A DNA stretch of 17,172 nt from Bacteroidales bacterium (GTDB lineage Bacteria > Bacteroidota > Bacteroidia > Bacteroidales > JAADGE01). Below are positions 14,248-17,172 of this stretch, in pieces; within the stretch, counting starts at the first letter, position 1; the number at the start of each line of letters is the position of its first letter. Under the pieces are notes generated by a model, which ran no database searches, was not told the origin of the DNA, and saw nothing but the letters and a program-made list of their open reading frames with translations. The stretch is from positions 1-17,172 of the forward strand of contig JALSMF010000209.1 in NCBI GenBank assembly GCA_026987795.1. Reading direction: 5' to 3'. The translations under genes were made by a program, and so were the position numbers.

Positions 14248-17172
14248 ATGAATATTAAAAAATACTTTCTGATAATTACTTTTTTATTGTCCTGCACAAC
14301 AATTTACTCTCAAATTGAAAGCAAAGGTATTCCATACATAAAAAACTACACCAGAGTTGATTACGACGGTAACAACCAAACGTTCTCAATAGTTCAGGAT
14401 AACAGAGGCGTAATGTATTTTGCAAACCAAACTTACATTTTGGAATTTGACGGAAATACTTGGCGTAAAATATTTTTACCCGGCGACCCCAACATATACT
14501 CTCTTGCAAAAGACAAAAACGGAAGAATATATGTAGGAGCAAGTGTAGGAGAATTAGGTTACCTTAAAATTGACGATAAAGGTAATATGAAATACCAATC
14601 TCTGTCCGATAAAATTCCCGAAAAGAAAAAACAGTTTACAATCGTCAGAAAAGTTCAGATTACAAAAAAAAATCACGCCTTATTTGTTACACCGCAAACA
14701 CTTTATATATACGAAAACGACACAATTAAAACCATAGATATACAAAAACCCGAAAATAATTTCAGCGGCTCATTTAAAGTAAACGACAGAATTTTTGTTC
14801 ATGAAAAAGGACGCGGAATTTTGGAATTTAAAAATGATAAATTAGTTTTAGTAAAAGGAACCGAACAATATTACTCAAAAAAACAACCGCTCGGAATTTT
14901 TCCTGCTCCTGACAACTCTTTATACATAACAAGCTGGCAAGACAGCGTAAAAATACTGTCAGACGGAAAATTAAAAAGCATCAAAAGAAACCCTCTTTTC
15001 TATAATCTTATTTACCCGTCTGTTTATAATGAAAACTATTTTCTCGGCGGACTTTACGGAAAAGGAATGATTATAGCAAATAATAAACTTCACGTAATAA
15101 AACACCTTTCCGCAGAAAACGGACTGCAAAATAACACCGTCTGGTGTGTTTACACCGACAGGGACAACAATATCTGGATAGGAACAAATGACGGAATATC
15201 AATAATTTACGCTAACTTGCCCTATACGGTTTTCTCAGCGCAGGCAAACCTTACCGAAGCCGTTCACTCATCCATTCTTTTTAAAAATAAACTTTATATC
15301 GGAACTGCAGCCGGACTTTTTTATCGCGATTTTATTTTCAAAAACGACTCGGAAGATAAAAAATTCAAGCTCATAGAAAATCCTACCGGACATACACAAA
15401 TATGGAAAATAGACACCTTAAATAATACCCTGCTGTTTGCCGGACAATCAGGTTTATTCGAAATAATCGACAACAAAGCTCATCTTATAGGACCCAATGT
15501 CAGTGTCAAAAGTTTTATAAAATTAAACAAACATCCTGACAAAATACTTGCAATAGGCGGGCACGGTTTATCCGTATTCTCTTTATCTGACGGAACTTGG
15601 AAATTCAGCCATTCTGTCAAAAACTTTAAAGGAAATTTCAGACACATCGAAGAAGACTCTGACGGAAACTTTTGGATTTCAGACAGAAGCAAAGGCGTTT
15701 TTCGCTTAACGCTAAACGAAAAAACAGACTCTGTCATCGAAAGCAAAACATTTACCGAAAAAGACGGGTTACCGGAGATATACGGAAATTATGTTTTTAA
15801 AATCAATAATCGTATAATATTCACGACAAAAAACGGAATATATACTTTTGACAAAAAAACCCGGAAATTTATAAAAGACACTGAGTTTACAAAAATATTC
15901 GGGAAAGAAAACATCAAAATAACCAATATTTATCAGGCAAAAAACGGAAATATATGGTTTAAAGAAGCTATTGACGACCCGAAAATAAAAAATAAACAAT
16001 CATGGGAACTCGGACTGGTAAAATTTAAAAACGGGGTACCTCAACCCGTCCTTAAAACCCCGTTCTATAAAGTAAAAAATAATATTTTCAGCATAAACCA
16101 AATATCAGATTACGAACTTATAGTAGGAACAGAAAGCGGCTTCGTCCTTTATAACCTGGATATGAAAAAGAAATTTGAAGAACCTTTCCCTGCATTAATC
16201 AGAAAAGTTGAGTTTGTTAAAAACGACTCCTTAATATTCGGAGGTGCATTCGTAAACGACTCAGGCTTTATGGCTTTGAAGCAAAATCCGGAAAAAATTC
16301 CGAGTATCCCCTACGAATTTAACGATTTAAGGTTCTCGTTTTCATCCGTTTTTTATGAAGAACCGGAAAAAATTAAATATAAATTTATACTTAAAGGAAA
16401 CGATACTAAATGGTCCGATTGGAAATCAAAAACCGATAAAGAATACTCAAACCTCGGACCCGGAACTTACACCTTTATTGTAAAAGCCAGAAATCTGTAT
16501 AACGTAGAAAGCAAAACCGCAGAATATACCTTTGAAATACTGCCTCCGTGGTACAGAACATTCGGAGCATACCTCGGTTATTTTGTCCTGTTTATTCTTT
16601 TTATTTACGGGGTTATACAATTAAGTATTGCACGACTCAAAAAACAAAGAGAAAATTTAAAACGAATAGTAGAAGAACGAACAAAAGAAATTCAGCTTCA
16701 AAAAGAAGAAATTGAAGCAAAAAATGAAATATTATCACAACAAAACGAAGAAATTATTCAAAAAAACAACTCAATTACCGCAAGTATAAATTATGCAAAA
16801 AGAATTCAGGAGGCAATGCTGCCGCTTAAAGAAAAAATAAGTGCAGGCTTACCCGAAAACTTTATTTTATTTAAACCGAGAGATATTGTAAGCGGTGATT
16901 TTTACTGGTATGCCGAACAAGACGGAAAAATCATATACACTGCCGTTGATTGTACGGGACACGGCGTTCCGGGAGCTTTAATGAGTATGATAGGAAGTGA
17001 AATTCTGACATCAATAGTTAAAACAAACGGAATAACTAAAGCAGATGTTATCCTTGAAAAAATGAACGATTACGTGATAACAGCCTTAAAACAAGAAAAA
17101 GAAGGACTGTCGCAAGACGGAATGGATATGGCTCTCTGCGTAATTGATAAAGAAAATAAAACAGTAGAATTT
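14248..17172 (+). CDS. Propeller-Y_Y_Y sensor with SpoIIE/PP2C-type phosphatase output (3' end outside window)
   Basis: The frame stays open for 975 codons from ATG 14248 to the window end. A signal peptide (MNIKKYFLIITFLLSC, then SQ near 21-22) leads into two-component-regulator propeller repeats (about 30-680; e.g. SIVQDNRGVMYFA and NNTVWCVYTDRDNNIWIGTNDG at 295-316). A Y_Y_Y domain follows (about 695-765, ILKGNDTKWSDW), then one transmembrane helix (772-790), a coiled coil (about 795-840) and a SpoIIE/PP2C domain from about 845 with INYAKRIQEAMLP, the metal-binding Asp884 in VSGDFYW and Asp901 in AVDCTGHGVPGALMS. It should sense a periplasmic ligand and dephosphorylate a cytoplasmic Ser/Thr-phosphorylated partner, perhaps an anti-sigma-antagonist; the partner is not in view. 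LLSC at 13-16 resembles a lipobox, but the topology needs an inner-membrane span, so ordinary signal cleavage is likelier. It follows the unknown gene by 57 bases, with a promoter-like site between them. Confidence 0.92.
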   Translation, partial: MNIKKYFLIITFLLSCTTIYSQIESKGIPYIKNYTRVDYDGNNQTFSIVQDNRGVMYFANQTYILEFDGNTWRKIFLPGDPNIYSLAKDKNGRIYVGASVGELGYLKIDDKGNMKYQSLSDKIPEKKKQFTIVRKVQITKKNHALFVTPQTLYIYENDTIKTIDIQKPENNFSGSFKVNDRIFVHEKGRGILEFKNDKLVLVKGTEQYYSKKQPLGIFPAPDNSLYITSWQDSVKILSDGKLKSIKRNPLFYNLIYPSVYNENYFLGGLYGKGMIIANNKLHVIKHLSAENGLQNNTVWCVYTDRDNNIWIGTNDGISIIYANLPYTVFSAQANLTEAVHSSILFKNKLYIGTAAGLFYRDFIFKNDSEDKKFKLIENPTGHTQIWKIDTLNNTLLFAGQSGLFEIIDNKAHLIGPNVSVKSFIKLNKHPDKILAIGGHGLSVFSLSDGTWKFSHSVKNFKGNFRHIEEDSDGNFWISDRSKGVFRLTLNEKTDSVIESKTFTEKDGLPEIYGNYVFKINNRIIFTTKNGIYTFDKKTRKFIKDTEFTKIFGKENIKITNIYQAKNGNIWFKEAIDDPKIKNKQSWELGLVKFKNGVPQPVLKTPFYKVKNNIFSINQISDYELIVGTESGFVLYNLDMKKKFEEPFPALIRKVEFVKNDSLIFGGAFVNDSGFMALKQNPEKIPSIPYEFNDLRFSFSSVFYEEPEKIKYKFILKGNDTKWSDWKSKTDKEYSNLGPGTYTFIVKARNLYNVESKTAEYTFEILPPWYRTFGAYLGYFVLFILFIYGVIQLSIARLKKQRENLKRIVEERTKEIQLQKEEIEAKNEILSQQNEEIIQKNNSITASINYAKRIQEAMLPLKEKISAGLPENFILFKPRDIVSGDFYWYAEQDGKIIYTAVDCTGHGVPGALMSMIGSEILTSIVKTNGITKADVILEKMNDYVITALKQEKEGLSQDGMDMALCVIDKENKTVEF

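Noticed and set aside
14286..14295. Lipobox-like LLSC in the propeller-phosphatase signal sequence
   Set aside because: The protein needs a transmembrane span to place its phosphatase in the cytoplasm, and a normal signal-peptidase site ending in SQ follows; lipidation is possible but not supported.

Overview
The window looks like chromosomal DNA of a low-GC, Gram-negative Bacteroidota bacterium, probably Bacteroidales-like. The signs are a fused MurF-alanine racemase, a DUF4270 gene directly before glmS, AT-rich leaders without Shine-Dalgarno sites, promoters of the Bacteroidota type (-7 box TAnnTTTG), an OmpA protein with PD40 and carboxypeptidase-regulatory domains, and a propeller/Y_Y_Y/SpoIIE-type phosphatase. 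I saw no rRNA, tRNA, CRISPR array, insertion sequence or phage gene. Coding density is high and no gene-free stretch exceeds about 130 bases.

Left part (1-5427): the 3' end of a DUF4270 protein gene leads into glmS (glucosamine-6-phosphate synthase), both on +. Then, all on -, come a PPK2-family polyphosphate kinase (convergent with glmS, 9 bases apart), a membrane-anchored YiiX/C92-type cysteine hydrolase, a small DUF4878-like lipoprotein followed by a clear intrinsic terminator, and a trans-polyprenyl diphosphate synthase.

Middle (5507-9803): the bifunctional murF-alr gene on + starts divergently from the prenyl synthase. It converges on a single-chain aconitase/isopropylmalate-dehydratase-family enzyme on -, with a hairpin terminator between them. 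GlmS, MurF-Alr and possibly the prenyl synthase all feed cell-wall synthesis.

Right part (9908-17172, all +): three genes appear to be envelope or signalling genes. The first is a PD40 + triple carboxypeptidase-regulatory-domain + OmpA protein resembling PorE. The second, 14 bases later, encodes a 736-residue exported protein of unknown function. The third, with its own promoter-like site, is a large sensor with a periplasmic propeller, Y_Y_Y domain, membrane segment, coiled coil and cytoplasmic SpoIIE/PP2C phosphatase, cut off by the window end. This region holds the most unexplained biology; the rest is mainly housekeeping.
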